Positions 1 to 9,411 are shown, counted from the first letter of the stretch. The stretch is 64,000 nucleotides of DNA from an uncultured Sphingomonas sp. (GCF_913777625.1 NZ_CAJYTI010000020.1:124001-188000), one strand, 5' to 3'. A program made the numbers and translations. The notes: a model not told the origin generated them from the letters alone.

Positions 1-1099
1 GCAATGCATTGTTCTTGAAGCGGATTGCATACCAGAGATCGGGGCTGTCCATCACGCAGCGCTCGGCGAAGATCCAGCGCGCGCCGCCCGAGATCTGCGA
101 ACCGACCACCACGCCGCCATGGCCTTCCTTCATCCGGCAGTCGCGGATCAGGATATTCTGCGCCGGCATGGCGAGCCGCCGGCCATCCTCGTTGCGGCCC
201 GAATTGACCGCGATGCAATCGTCGCCGGTGTCGAAGGTGCAATGCTCGATCAGCGCGCCGTCGACGGATTCGGGATCGCATCCGTCATTGTTCGGCCCAT
301 GGCCCAGAATATCGACGCCGCGCACGATCAGATTGCGGCACAGCACCGGGTGGATCTGCCAGAAGGGCGCGCCGCGCAGCTTGATGCCTTCGATCAGCAC
401 ATTCTCGCAGTCATAGGGCTGGACGAAGGCCGGGCGCAGGAAGGATCCGTCGCCGAACACGCGCTTTTCCACCGGCACGCGCCGCTCCGCCATGTCGAAC
501 AGGATCGAGCGCGCCTTGCGCTGATCGGGCATGCCCTCGCGCCAGCCATGGTCGACGGTGCCGCCCCAGGGCCCCTTCCACGACCACCAGTGTTGCGCGC
601 TGCCCTGCCCGTCCAGCGTGCCCGCGCCGGTGATCGCGATGTTGCGCTGCTGGCGTGCATAGATGAGCGGGGAATAGTTGATCAGTTCGATGCCTTCCCA
701 GCGTGTGAAGACCAGCGGATACGCCTTGGGATCGGTGGAGAAGAGCAAGGTCGCGCCGGCGTGCAGGTGCAGATTCACATTCGAGCGGAGATGCACCGCG
801 CCCGTGAGAAAGCGCCCGGAGGGCACCACCACCCGGCCCCCGCCTGCCTCGGCACATGCCGCGATGGCGCGCGCGATCGCCTGGGTGTTGAGCGTGACGC
901 CGTCACCGCGCGCGCCGAATTGCCTCACGTCGAAATCGCGCGCCGGAAAGACTGGCGGGAGCGCCGCCTGGGCAATTGCCTCTGCGCGAGACCATGGATC
1001 GGCAGCGGCGGCGGCAGCTCGGCCGGCCGGCAGCAGCGTCATCGCCGCCCCCACGCTCGCATGGCCGAGCAGCGCCCGACGGGAAGGCGTGTACCCCAT
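1..1099 (-). CDS. GH28 polygalacturonase-like glycoside hydrolase, partial (3' end outside window)
   Basis: Exported pectin-type hydrolase of glycoside hydrolase family 28, expected to cleave galacturonan or rhamnogalacturonan by inversion. The N-terminus starts MGYTPSRRALLG and continues into an Ala-rich stretch, a probable Tat signal. The family motifs appear in order: NNDGCDPESVDG near residue 269, the Asp pair in GDDCIAVNSG near 287, GHGG near 323 and RFKN near 359. The C-terminal part lies beyond base 1. The ATG at 1099 is preceded by GAGGAGGAGAGG. A palindrome shared with the GH43 gene lies 22 bases upstream, which suggests co-regulation. Exact substrate cannot be told from sequence. 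Family assignment is firm. Confidence 0.9.
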   Translation of the reverse strand, partial: MGYTPSRRALLGHASVGAAMTLLPAGRAAAAAADPWSRAEAIAQAALPPVFPARDFDVRQFGARGDGVTLNTQAIARAIAACAEAGGGRVVVPSGRFLTGAVHLRSNVNLHLHAGATLLFSTDPKAYPLVFTRWEGIELINYSPLIYARQQRNIAITGAGTLDGQGSAQHWWSWKGPWGGTVDHGWREGMPDQRKARSILFDMAERRVPVEKRVFGDGSFLRPAFVQPYDCENVLIEGIKLRGAPFWQIHPVLCRNLIVRGVDILGHGPNNDGCDPESVDGALIEHCTFDTGDDCIAVNSGRNEDGRRLAMPAQNILIRDCRMKEGHGGVVVGSQISGGARWIFAERCVMDSPDLWYAIRFKNNAL

Positions 1100-1120
1100 G
1101 ACCCTCTCCTCCTCGGCAAA

Positions 1121-1136
1121 ATGACACCGGTTTCTA
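1121..1136. promoter_or_regulatory. Candidate LacI-type operator upstream of GH28
   Basis: ATGACACCGGTTTCTA is a partial palindrome centred on CCGG. Its intact half, TGACACCGG, matches the inverted arm of the palindrome in front of the GH43 gene at 10346-10361. It lies 22 bases before the GH28 start codon, a roadblock-type position for a repressor. The cognate regulator is not identified. Confidence 0.45.
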
Positions 1137-1324
1137 CCAAGTTGGCGGGAGAATCTACGACAGTCAACCTCAAGGCTTTGAGAGGTCGCGTGCGCTTCGG
1201 TGATGCAACGGCACGTTTTCCGCTACGGAACGCAAGCTTTGAAAGGCGGCAACTCAATCTGATTTCCAAGCACTTAGATGCAATTTTAAAGGCGAAGGAA
1301 TGCCAGTGCGCAGCGCGGGCCCTC

Positions 1325-1330
1325 TATAAT
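1325..1330 (+). promoter_or_regulatory. Candidate -10 box of the chemoreceptor gene
   Basis: A perfect TATAAT lies 50 bases before the chosen ATG at 1380 in otherwise GC-rich DNA. No good -35 is visible 17 bases upstream, where the sequence reads GCCAGT, so this is only a candidate. Confidence 0.3.
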
Positions 1331-1379
1331 GAGTGCCGTTCGCCCGGCCTGATCGGCGCCGGTGCAAGAGGGATCCGGA

Positions 1380-3239
1380 ATGAAGACTTTGCTTGCACGG
1401 GTACGCGTGCCCGTAAAAATCCTGTCAGTGATCGGCCTGATCAGTCTGGTACCGGCCATCGTGACCTGGCTCGGCGCCAGCAGCCTCACCCACAACAATC
1501 AGGCCTATTCCGCACTCACGCTGTCCAAGTTGCCGAGCGCCACCCATCTGGCCCGCGTCAACCGCCTGCTAGTGACGATGGCCTATGACGGCTATCGCGT
1601 GATGGCCTATGATGGAGGCTCTGACATCGCCCGCGCCTCGGCTGCGCAGGAGCAGGCAAGCTACGAGCAGGCGAAGGCGCTGATCGGCGATATCGAGCAC
1701 GAAGATAGCTCGACCGCACCGTTCATGCGCGAGGTGCGCGCAAAGCTGGAGGAGATCCATACGCAGGCCCGCGAGGGAATTGCGCACGGCCTTCGCAACG
1801 ACGATGCCGCATCGCTGAAGGCGCTTCAGGTCGCGGACCCGGCGATCGATGCGCTGGGCAAGCAATTGGCGGATTTCAACAATGGCCGGCTGAAGGACGC
1901 GACCCTCGTCTCGCAGAACCTGCAGGCGCAAAGCGGCGGCACCGTGGCGACGCTGGTGGCGATGAGCATCGTCGCGATCCTGATCGGGATCGGCCTCGGC
2001 TATTATGTCGCTCGCGTCGGCATCACCGAGCCGCTGAACGCGCTGCAACGTGCGATGAAGGCATTGGCCGGCGGCGATCTGCGGACGGCGGTGCCCGGTA
2101 GCGAGCGCGGCGATGAACTCGGCGAGATGGCGCGTACCGTCGCCGTTTTCCGCGACAACGGCATCGCGCAAGAAATCGAGCGCAAGGCCAAGGCGGATGC
2201 CGATGCCGAACAGGCCGCGCTGGTCACGGCGCTCGGCAAGCAGCTCGACGCGCTCTCGCACGGCGATCTTACCGCAACTATCGACACGCCGGTGGCCGCC
2301 ACCTTCGAGCCGGTGAAGGGCAACTTCAACCGCGCCACCGTCAGCCTGCGCACCCTCATCGCGCAGGTGCTGGAGAGCGCGACGACGATCCGCACCGGAT
2401 CGACCGAAATCGCGGCCGCGTCCGAAGACCTGGCCAAGCGCACCGAAGCAAACGCCGCAAGCCTGGAAGAGACCGCCGCCGCCGTGACCCAGATGGATCA
2501 GCGGCTGAAGGCAACCGCCCGCGCCGCCGACACCACGGTCCAGCGCACCAACGGCGCGATCGAAACCGTCAATGACGGTCGCATGATCACCGACACCGCA
2601 GTGCAGGCGATGACCCGCGTTTCCGAAGGCGCCAAGGGCATCGACAGCGTGATCGAAGGCCTGGACAAGATCGCCTTCCAGACGCGCGTGCTCGCCATGA
2701 ACGCCGCCGTCGAAGCCGGTCGCGCCGGCGAGGCAGGCCGAGGATTTGCCGTGGTCGCCGATCTCGTCTCCCAGCTGGCGATGCGATCCGAAGAGGAAGC
2801 GAGCCGCGCCCGGGATCAGTTGAGCGCCACCCAGAAGGACATCGTCGAGGCGGTGCAGACCGTCCAGCAGGTCGAAGGCGCGCTCGGCACCATCTCGGCC
2901 GCGACGACCGAGGTGCACCAGTTGGTGAGCGCGATGGCTGCCGACAACCAGGCCCAGGCCGCGGCGATCTCGCAGATCGCCACCACGATCCAGACGATGG
3001 ACCAGAGCACGCAGCAGAATGCGGCAATGGTGGAGGAAACCTCGGCCGCCGCCCGGAACCTCAATGCCGAAGTCGCCAGCCTCACCGATCGGGCGAACAC
3101 CTTCCGCATCGGTGGAGCCCGGGCCGCTGCAGCCCCGCGCGCCAAGCCGGCGAGCAGCAGCGGCTATGTCTCGCCGGTCAAGCCGCTCGCCGTGGCCGCG
3201 ACGGCCAGCACGAACGCCGAAGACTGGGCCAGCTTCTAG
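1380..3239 (+). CDS. Methyl-accepting chemotaxis protein
   Basis: Inner-membrane chemoreceptor of 619 residues that would signal to CheA through CheW. A first transmembrane segment lies near residues 9-33, then a helical periplasmic sensor region of about 150 residues, a second membrane segment near 187-210, a HAMP domain, a second HAMP-like repeat and a long cytoplasmic coiled coil. The signalling hairpin tip is recognisable near 425-460 (KIAFQTRVLAMNAAVEAGRA). The last five residues are DWASF, matching the C-terminal W-x-x-F pentapeptide that tethers CheR on some receptors. ATG 1380 is preferred over the in-frame GTG at 1362 because AGAGGG precedes it. It sits beside secreted polysaccharide hydrolases, so sensing of plant sugars is a reasonable guess only. 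Confidence 0.92.
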   Translation: MKTLLARVRVPVKILSVIGLISLVPAIVTWLGASSLTHNNQAYSALTLSKLPSATHLARVNRLLVTMAYDGYRVMAYDGGSDIARASAAQEQASYEQAKALIGDIEHEDSSTAPFMREVRAKLEEIHTQAREGIAHGLRNDDAASLKALQVADPAIDALGKQLADFNNGRLKDATLVSQNLQAQSGGTVATLVAMSIVAILIGIGLGYYVARVGITEPLNALQRAMKALAGGDLRTAVPGSERGDELGEMARTVAVFRDNGIAQEIERKAKADADAEQAALVTALGKQLDALSHGDLTATIDTPVAATFEPVKGNFNRATVSLRTLIAQVLESATTIRTGSTEIAAASEDLAKRTEANAASLEETAAAVTQMDQRLKATARAADTTVQRTNGAIETVNDGRMITDTAVQAMTRVSEGAKGIDSVIEGLDKIAFQTRVLAMNAAVEAGRAGEAGRGFAVVADLVSQLAMRSEEEASRARDQLSATQKDIVEAVQTVQQVEGALGTISAATTEVHQLVSAMAADNQAQAAAISQIATTIQTMDQSTQQNAAMVEETSAAARNLNAEVASLTDRANTFRIGGARAAAAPRAKPASSSGYVSPVKPLAVAATASTNAEDWASF

Positions 3240-3258
3240 GGCCGCAGCCATAGCACGA

Positions 3259-3292
3259 AAAACGGCCGGGAGAGCGATCTCCCGGCCGTTTT
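3259..3292. terminator. Bidirectional intrinsic terminator
   Basis: A perfect 15-bp stem (arms 3259-3273 and 3278-3292, loop GCGA) is flanked by A-runs on the left and T-runs on the right. It can end both the rightward chemoreceptor transcript and the leftward PEP-CTERM transcript. Confidence 0.9.
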
Positions 3293-3310
3293 CCCTTTGG
3301 GAGCAGATGC

Positions 3311-3943
3311 TCAGGCGGCGGCAGCGTCCGTGGTGGCGCGCAGGCGCCGACGCAGCGACGCGCCGACGAAACCGACACCCGCGATCATCAGACCCCAGGT
3401 CGCCGGCTCCGGCACACCGCTCGGCCCGAACACGACATTGACCTGCGCGGTACCGATGTCGGCCCCGGCAAGGTTCGGCGCGCCGAGCGTGGTGGTGAAG
3501 GCCGCAGCAGCCTCGTTGGTCAGCGTCAGCGTCGAGTTGGCGCCCAGGTTGAACAGCGAAAGCGTGCCGAGGGTGAAGCCGTTCGCCGCGGCGCTGCCGC
3601 GCACCACGCCGTTGGCGGTGTCGACCACGAAGTTGCCGATGCTCAGCGTGTTGCTGCCGGAGGTGAAGTTGAGGCCCGAGCCGTTGTGGTTGACGAGGAG
3701 CGCGCCGGTGGAGTCGTTGCGCGTGCCGCCGGTCACCAGGAACGTGGCGACGATATCGTTGCCCAGCTTGAACGCGCTGGCGGTCCCGTAGGTGGCGAGG
3801 GAATAGCCGAGCGACTCGAAGGTGCTGGTCGCGGTGAGATCGACGGCTGTCGCGCCGCCAAGGATCGGGGCAGCCGAAGCCGCAACGGGGGTAAACGACA
3901 GGCCCACAACCAGGGCAGCCGCGCTCAGAGCGCCTTTAATCAT
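3311..3943 (-). CDS. PEP-CTERM (PEPxxW type) secreted protein
   Basis: A 210-residue exported protein of unknown function. It has a classical signal peptide (MIKGALSAAALVVGLSF, cleavage likely after ASA), a Gly/Ala/Thr/Asn-rich central region, and a C-terminal sorting signal: PEPATW near residue 183, a hydrophobic stretch, then an RRRLR basic cluster. In this group such signals are processed by exosortase systems, and the cargo usually ends up at the surface or in exopolysaccharide. The ATG at 3943 has CAGGAGGA upstream and was chosen over longer frames reaching 4042. No exosortase is present in this window. Confidence 0.85.
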   Translation of the reverse strand: MIKGALSAAALVVGLSFTPVAASAAPILGGATAVDLTATSTFESLGYSLATYGTASAFKLGNDIVATFLVTGGTRNDSTGALLVNHNGSGLNFTSGSNTLSIGNFVVDTANGVVRGSAAANGFTLGTLSLFNLGANSTLTLTNEAAAAFTTTLGAPNLAGADIGTAQVNVVFGPSGVPEPATWGLMIAGVGFVGASLRRRLRATTDAAAA

Positions 3944-4087
3944 CCGCAAATCCTCCTGAACAAGGTGGTACAGGCCGGGCGCGGGTGCACGGATCGCATG
4001 CCCACATTCCGGCCCTGCACGAACCTTGCGGCGGCGCAGCAAGTTCCAGCGACTTGTCCTGGATTTAACCCTGCTTAACGAATGTCG

Positions 4088-5122
4088 TTAACGATTCAGC
4101 CGATGGAGCAACTGGGCGCGCAGCCGGCGAGCCTGGATGGCATCGATGGGCGCCAGCGGCCCGCGTGCCGCCTCAGGGAGATGCGCGGCCGGGCGCTCGG
4201 CCTCCCCGAACACGTAATAGTCGAACAGCGCCCGCCACGCGTCCTTCTCGGGGGCAGGCCGGTCCCGCAGACTGAGCAACGCGTGGAGCAGCGTGATCTG
4301 CGGGGTGTCCAGCCAGGCCGGGCTGGTGTTCCACCAATAATTCACCAGCACGTTGAACGGCGCCAGTGCCTCGACATGGTGCCACCACATCGCCGGGTAG
4401 AAGAGCAGGTCCCCGGGCGCCAGCTCCGCCACCTGCGCGGTCGCCATCGCCGCGCGGAACCCCGGGTGGCGATCGAAATCGGGGTCGCCGAAGTCGACCA
4501 TGCTCACCACCTGTCCGCCCGGCGTCGGCTCCAGCGGGCCCGGATAGAGGTTGGCGATCTGATCGGGCGGGAACAGCGTGAAACGGCGCCTGCCGACAGC
4601 GCATACCGCCAGATTGTGCGACATGTCGTAATGGCAGGTGGCGATGGTGCGGTTGCCGATCCAGATGCTCGCCAGGTGCTGTTCGAACATCGGGTGGTCG
4701 AGCTTCAGGTCGTTCTCCGCGCGGAACCCCGGGAGATATTGGTCGAGATCGGTAGAGCCGACATAGAAGCTCGGCGCCGCCGCATCGCCGATCCGGGGGC
4801 GCATGGCGTCGAGCAGCGCCGTCAGCGGCTCGCGGCGGCTGCCGAAATTGAGCCCGGTACCGGCATCGTCATAGAAGAAGCGGCCCTGGATGTCGGGCGC
4901 GCCGGTGAAGGTCACCACCGGGCGACCGGCATCGAAGCGCTGGAGCAGATCCATCGCCGCGTCGGCCGACTGCAGGCCGGCGCGGACCAGCGGCCAGTCG
5001 GCGGCGATGCCCTTGAGGATCACCGGCGACTGGTCGGCTATCAGTTGGTCGAACGGGATCGCATCGGGTGCAATGCCCTCCACCGTCCGAACGGCCGAAG
5101 CGACGCCGGCGAGCACGTTCAC
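4088..5122 (-). CDS. Cupin-like JmjC-type Fe(II)/2-oxoglutarate oxygenase-like protein
   Basis: A 344-residue cytoplasmic protein of the cupin_8/JmjC-like group. Metal-binding residues are visible as HYD in CHYDMSHN (about residue 163) and a distal His in WWHHVEAL (about residue 245), the HxD...H triad of non-haem iron oxygenases. It starts with GTG at 5122, overlapping the SapC stop by four bases (GTGA), so translation is probably coupled. In sphingomonads and Caulobacter, genes of this type accompany SapC and TonB receptors; the substrate is unknown. Confidence 0.82.
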   Translation of the reverse strand: MNVLAGVASAVRTVEGIAPDAIPFDQLIADQSPVILKGIAADWPLVRAGLQSADAAMDLLQRFDAGRPVVTFTGAPDIQGRFFYDDAGTGLNFGSRREPLTALLDAMRPRIGDAAAPSFYVGSTDLDQYLPGFRAENDLKLDHPMFEQHLASIWIGNRTIATCHYDMSHNLAVCAVGRRRFTLFPPDQIANLYPGPLEPTPGGQVVSMVDFGDPDFDRHPGFRAAMATAQVAELAPGDLLFYPAMWWHHVEALAPFNVLVNYWWNTSPAWLDTPQITLLHALLSLRDRPAPEKDAWRALFDYYVFGEAERPAAHLPEAARGPLAPIDAIQARRLRAQLLHRLNR

Positions 5123-5835
5123 CGGGGTGCGCTCGCATTCTTGCGATCGATCAGCGCGCTGATGTTGCCAAGCGAGGCCGCGACGAGATGGGCAAGGCCC
5201 AGCAGATTGGCGCGGTGCAGCCGCTCCACCCCGGCCATATCCAGCGCCTCGAGCCGCTCGCGCGACAGCATCTGGAAGCCCTCGATCCGATAGCGCTGCG
5301 CGTCGTGTAGCGTCACTTCGATCACATTGGCCTCGAGCAACCCCAGCTCTTGGAACAGCGCGTACACCGGCGTCGCCGCGCCAAGGCCGCCATGGATGCG
5401 ACCGAGCACGCGCGAGACATGCTCGAGATACGGCGTGGCGCCACCTTGCGGCAGGAACAGCAGGTCGCCCTCGGCAGTGCCCACGCGGGGATCGTCGAGA
5501 TCGACATGGACGGTTGGGCCCTCGTCCGGCTCGCCGTCGGTGGGAATGCCGATCGAGAAGGGCCCGCGCTGCTGCAGCGCCGGCACGTAGCGGCTGGTCC
5601 AGCGGGTGCCGTCGAAGAACAGGTTCTCGTCGCGGTCCAGGCCGGTCAGGGCCACTGCCTGCAGCCCGGCATCGGGCTCCTCGCGGAAGAGGATCGGAAA
5701 TTCGCGCTGCACCGCCTCGAACTCGGTGGGGAAGATCAGGATCTGGTTGGCGCCGTCGCCGAACTCCGCACCGTGGCGGAAGGCGACGCGCAGGTCCTGG
5801 TGGAGCACATTGTCCAGCGCGACCGGTCTCGTCAT
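5119..5835 (-). CDS. SapC family protein
   Basis: A 238-residue protein of the SapC family. The name comes from an S-layer-linked locus, but its biochemical role is not established. Typical features are an N-terminal HQDLRV segment and a conserved FPTEFEAVQREFPILF region near residues 35-50. There is no signal peptide. The gene lies directly downstream of a large TonB receptor and overlaps the cupin-like gene by four bases, giving the receptor-SapC-cupin order often seen around glycan-uptake receptors of Alphaproteobacteria. Confidence 0.85.
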   Translation of the reverse strand: MTRPVALDNVLHQDLRVAFRHGAEFGDGANQILIFPTEFEAVQREFPILFREEPDAGLQAVALTGLDRDENLFFDGTRWTSRYVPALQQRGPFSIGIPTDGEPDEGPTVHVDLDDPRVGTAEGDLLFLPQGGATPYLEHVSRVLGRIHGGLGAATPVYALFQELGLLEANVIEVTLHDAQRYRIEGFQMLSRERLEALDMAGVERLHRANLLGLAHLVAASLGNISALIDRKNASAPR

Positions 5836-5922
5836 TCGAACATCATCCGTACATCAGCCCGTTGGCGGGCGGCATCGCGGCGACCATGGCGGAAAGCCGC
5901 CACCGCCTCAACCGGAAGCGAA

Positions 5923-5949
5923 AGGGCCGCTGCATAGCGCAACGGCCCT
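5923..5949 (-). terminator. Candidate terminator or attenuator after the TonB receptor
   Basis: The 7-bp arms AGGGCCG and CGGCCCT are separated by 13 bases. On the minus strand the second arm is followed by TT and a pyrimidine-rich stretch. It lies between the receptor stop and the SapC start, so it may lower expression of the two downstream genes. Confidence 0.4.
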
Positions 5950-5980
5950 CCCCTCTCCTTCCGCGCTCGTGCGCGGTAGC

Positions 5981-8900
5981 TCAGAACTTGAAGCGCGCGC
6001 CCAGCAGGAAGCGGCGATCGAGCTCCTGCGCGAACCACAGCTCGCTCTCGGCGCGCGCATAGGTCCGGACGCTTTCCTTCGTCAGGTTGATGCCTTCGAG
6101 CGTCACCGCGATGCGCGGGGTGATCTCGTAGCTGATGTTCATGTCCAGCTGGCCGAACGGCGCCGTGAACTCTGGGTTGCGCGAGCCCTGGCGGTTGATG
6201 CCCGACAGGAACTTGTCGCGCCAGTTATAGGCCAGACGCGCCGAGATGCCGTTCTTGTCGTAGATCAGCGTGGTGCTGAACGTGTCGCTGAGGCCGAGCA
6301 GCGCGAACTGGTCCTGCCCCGGATCGGCGCCCAGGTTAAAGCCCACGTCGCCGCGCACCAGCGTGTACGCCGCAGCAACACCGAAGCCGGTGCGGCCGAG
6401 GAAATACTGGCCGGCCAGTTCGACGCCGTAGATCTCGGCATCCTTGTTGTTGATCGGCTGCGTCACCTGGAACTGGTACAGCGGATCGGCCGCGTTGCCG
6501 CGCAGGTCGTACTGGTTGTTGATCGTCTTGACGTAATTGTCGTCGAGCGCGCGCGTCGAGCTGTTGTAATTGGCCTTGAACTCGTTGGTCGCCGCTGCCA
6601 CCGAACCGCGGTTGGCGATCAGCGCCGACATGACGAACAGGTTCACGTCGCTGATGTCCGCGCCGAGGCCGTTGAGCGCGCTCAGTGCCTGACCCGAACG
6701 GCTGCCTGCCGCGCCCGAGCTCGGATCGCGCAGGCCGAACAGCGGCGAGGTGAACTGGCCGTTGCCCACGAAATTGTGCACGCGCTTGTCGAAGAACGCG
6801 ACCGAGACATAGCTGTCCGGCTTGAAATACCATTCGAGCGACGCGTCGAAATTGTCCGAGATCAGCGGCGACAGGGCCGCGTTGCCGGTCGACGCGCTGG
6901 GGACGCCGCCATTGTTGGTCGGACGCGGCGGGCCGCCCACCGTGGTGGCGGTGAACAGGCTGTTGTAGTTCGGCCGCGCGATCGTCTTGCTGTACGAAAG
7001 GCGGGCGAGCAGGTTGCGCTGCACTTCGACCTGGAAGTCGATCTGCGGCAGAACGTTGTCATAGGAATGCGACTGGTCGAACTGGCTGGTGTTGTTGAGC
7101 GACACCACCACGGTGAAGTCGTTGTCCGACACCCAGTCGATCGCCGACGGGATCGCGACCTGCGAGATCGAGCGCGACTTGGTGCGCTCGTAGCGCACGC
7201 CCGCGACCAGACGCGCCGGCGCGTTGCCCAGCTCGCCCTTCCAGGTCACCTGACCATAGGCCGCCCAGATGTCTTCCTTGACGCGGTTGTTGTTGTTGCT
7301 GGTGATGCCCACCGCATTGCCGCGGCCGGCATAATAGGACGACAGGATCGGGTAGATCTTCGCCGCGTCGCCACGGAAGGCGACCTTCGAGTCCGGATCC
7401 GAGCCGGGATTATACTTGTCGAACTTGCACTCGAGGCAGAACGAGGTGAGCGCACCCGGCGCCAGCCGCTCGACGTCGCCCGGATTGGCGATGCCCCAGT
7501 CGCCCAGCGTCTGCTGGGTGCCGATGAAGGTCTGGCGCATGTCGGTCTTGCGATAATTGGCGCCGAACTCGAACTTGCTCTCGTTGCCGAGATCCCAGCC
7601 GAAGTCCGCCCGCAGTTCCTTGACCGTCTGCTCCTGCGTCGACTTGTAAGTGCGCCCGACCTGGCTGCCCACCGCCGACAGGTTGAGCGGCACCGAACCC
7701 AGCGTGATGTCCTGCTGCGGGATGCCGCCGCTATAATCGACCGAGTGCTGGGCGACGACGTTCGCGCCCATGCCGACCAGAGTGGAGCTGACGCCGTTCG
7801 GATTGTCCGGCAGGCTCGACGACTTGGAGATATGGCCGTCGAGGCGCAGCGACAGGTTGCTGGCCAGCTGCCAATCGGCGTTGAGGCCGAAATCGGTCAG
7901 CTTGCTCTTCTGCGCGCGCGACTGGGCCTCGAAGCCCTCGTCCTTGAAGCCGTTGATCGTCTCGTGGAGATAGGTCGCCGTGGCGACGGTCGAGTTGCCG
8001 TCGAAATGCACTTCATCGAACGGTCGGCTGAACCAGTTGGACAGGTCCGACCGGGTCTCACGCTGGCGGTTCTGCGCGAACAGCGCATCGGCAGTCAGCG
8101 TCAGTGCGTCGTTGGGCTTGAACTGCACCACCGCCTGGCCGTTGATGCGCTCGCGGCTACCCTCCGCATAGTGATAGCGGCTGTCATTCGGGATCGCGAC
8201 CAGCTGGCTACTGCTGCTCGGCGCGTTCTTGACGATCGTGCAGCTCGCGCTCAGCGTCGTCTGGCTCGCCGGGCAGATCGTGTTGTTGCGCGCGAAGCCA
8301 CCCGAGATGAAGGTGCTGTAGGGAATGATGTTCCAGTCGTTCGACGTCGCCGAAATCGAAGTGAAGTTGCGCTTCTGGTAGCTACCGAACAGTTCGACGC
8401 CGAAGCGCTGGTCGGCATCGCTCCAGCCGAGCACGCCCGAGAATTCCGGGGTAACCTTCGAGCCGCAGTTGAGGCAGCCATCGACGCTGGTGTCGTATAC
8501 CGCCTTGGCGCCGACGCTGCCGTTCAGGCCCGGCTTGCTGCCGTTGTCGAGCGGACGGCGGGTGACGACGTTGATCGTCGCGCCGATGCCGCCCGAGGGC
8601 ACCGCCGCACGACCGGTCTTGTAAACCTCCAGCGTGCGGACGCCTTCGGTCGCGAGGTTCGAGAAGTCGAACGAGCGGCTGGTGCCCTGCGCGCCATCGG
8701 CATTCTCGTCGCCGCCGACCACCGACACCGCCGCGGAGGCGAGCTGGCGGCCGTTCAGCGTCACCAGGTTATATTGCGGGCCGAAGCCGCGCACGGTCAC
8801 CTGCGAGCCTTCGCCGTTGGTGCGGTTGATCGACACGCCCGGAATGCGCTGCAGCGACTCCGCCAGGTTGGTATCCGGGAACTTGCCGATATCTTCTGCC

Positions 8901-9136
8901 GAAATAGCGTCGACGATACCCGGTGCTTCGCGCTTGATCGCGATCGAGCGCTCGAGCGATGCACGAATACCGGTGACGACGATTTCCTCGCCCTGCCCGG
9001 AGTCCTGTTGCGCCGAAACCTTGCTGGCAACGTTGTCGGTCTGCGCCTGTGCAATCGTTGGTACGATCATGCATACCGCCACGGCCATCATCGAAGCCGA
9101 GCGCGACAATGCAATAGAACGTGATACGCCCTTCAT
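5981..9136 (-). CDS. TonB-dependent outer-membrane receptor, large Xanthomonas/Caulobacter type
   Basis: A 1051-residue outer-membrane receptor. A signal peptide (to about residue 32) precedes a TonB-box-like EEIVVTGIRASLERS, then the plug (DIGKFPDTNLAESLQRIPGV, VTVRGFGPQYNLVTLNGRQ) and a long beta-barrel ending in RFLLGARFKF, with the terminal aromatic expected of barrel proteins. Length and motifs fit the subfamily often tied to oligosaccharide uptake. GAGGAGGGG precedes the ATG at 9136. Neighbouring GH28 and GH43 enzymes suggest uptake of pectin- or arabinan-derived oligosaccharides; the ligand is inferred from context only. Confidence 0.95.
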   Translation of the reverse strand: MKGVSRSIALSRSASMMAVAVCMIVPTIAQAQTDNVASKVSAQQDSGQGEEIVVTGIRASLERSIAIKREAPGIVDAISAEDIGKFPDTNLAESLQRIPGVSINRTNGEGSQVTVRGFGPQYNLVTLNGRQLASAAVSVVGGDENADGAQGTSRSFDFSNLATEGVRTLEVYKTGRAAVPSGGIGATINVVTRRPLDNGSKPGLNGSVGAKAVYDTSVDGCLNCGSKVTPEFSGVLGWSDADQRFGVELFGSYQKRNFTSISATSNDWNIIPYSTFISGGFARNNTICPASQTTLSASCTIVKNAPSSSSQLVAIPNDSRYHYAEGSRERINGQAVVQFKPNDALTLTADALFAQNRQRETRSDLSNWFSRPFDEVHFDGNSTVATATYLHETINGFKDEGFEAQSRAQKSKLTDFGLNADWQLASNLSLRLDGHISKSSSLPDNPNGVSSTLVGMGANVVAQHSVDYSGGIPQQDITLGSVPLNLSAVGSQVGRTYKSTQEQTVKELRADFGWDLGNESKFEFGANYRKTDMRQTFIGTQQTLGDWGIANPGDVERLAPGALTSFCLECKFDKYNPGSDPDSKVAFRGDAAKIYPILSSYYAGRGNAVGITSNNNNRVKEDIWAAYGQVTWKGELGNAPARLVAGVRYERTKSRSISQVAIPSAIDWVSDNDFTVVVSLNNTSQFDQSHSYDNVLPQIDFQVEVQRNLLARLSYSKTIARPNYNSLFTATTVGGPPRPTNNGGVPSASTGNAALSPLISDNFDASLEWYFKPDSYVSVAFFDKRVHNFVGNGQFTSPLFGLRDPSSGAAGSRSGQALSALNGLGADISDVNLFVMSALIANRGSVAAATNEFKANYNSSTRALDDNYVKTINNQYDLRGNAADPLYQFQVTQPINNKDAEIYGVELAGQYFLGRTGFGVAAAYTLVRGDVGFNLGADPGQDQFALLGLSDTFSTTLIYDKNGISARLAYNWRDKFLSGINRQGSRNPEFTAPFGQLDMNISYEITPRIAVTLEGINLTKESVRTYARAESELWFAQELDRRFLLGARFKF

Positions 9137-9207
9137 GTCCCCTCCTCTGCCGGCGATCTTTCGCCGGAAAACGTTTTTGTTGCGAACGCCCGATGCACTC
9201 GCCCCGA

Positions 9208-9240
9208 CGGTATCGCTACCATCGCCCGCAACATTGTCAA
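9208..9240 (-). promoter_or_regulatory. Promoter of the TonB receptor with an overlapping LacI-type operator
   Basis: On the minus strand a consensus TTGACA (9240-9235) is followed after about 16 bases by TAGCGA, a weak -10. The -10 lies inside the imperfect palindrome GATGGTAGCGATACCGTC. Its GGTAnCGnTACC core is typical of LacI-family operators that control sugar receptors. The overlap implies repression. The start codon is about 70 bases downstream. Confidence 0.55.
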
Positions 9241-9411
9241 CGAATGAAACATGAAGCTGTTAGACAGGTTTGATTTTACATCGATGTGTGTTTTCGATGT
9301 AACAGCGTCGCCATGACTTGAAAGAGTTCCTTCCACAGCGGCAAGGGTGCTGCAGCGCAACAGATCTGTTGGACTGAAAAGGATTGCACGCGCCGCTGGA
9401 AGGCGCGGCGA

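Noticed and set aside
119..1588. Plus-strand open frame of 489 codons over the GH28 gene
   Set aside because: Shadow of the GH28 gene; it also runs through the intergenic region into the chemoreceptor.
5606..9124. Plus-strand open frame of 1172 codons antisense to the TonB receptor
   Set aside because: Rich in Arg, Ala and Val with no domain; it mirrors the codon pattern of the receptor, whose motifs are on the other strand.
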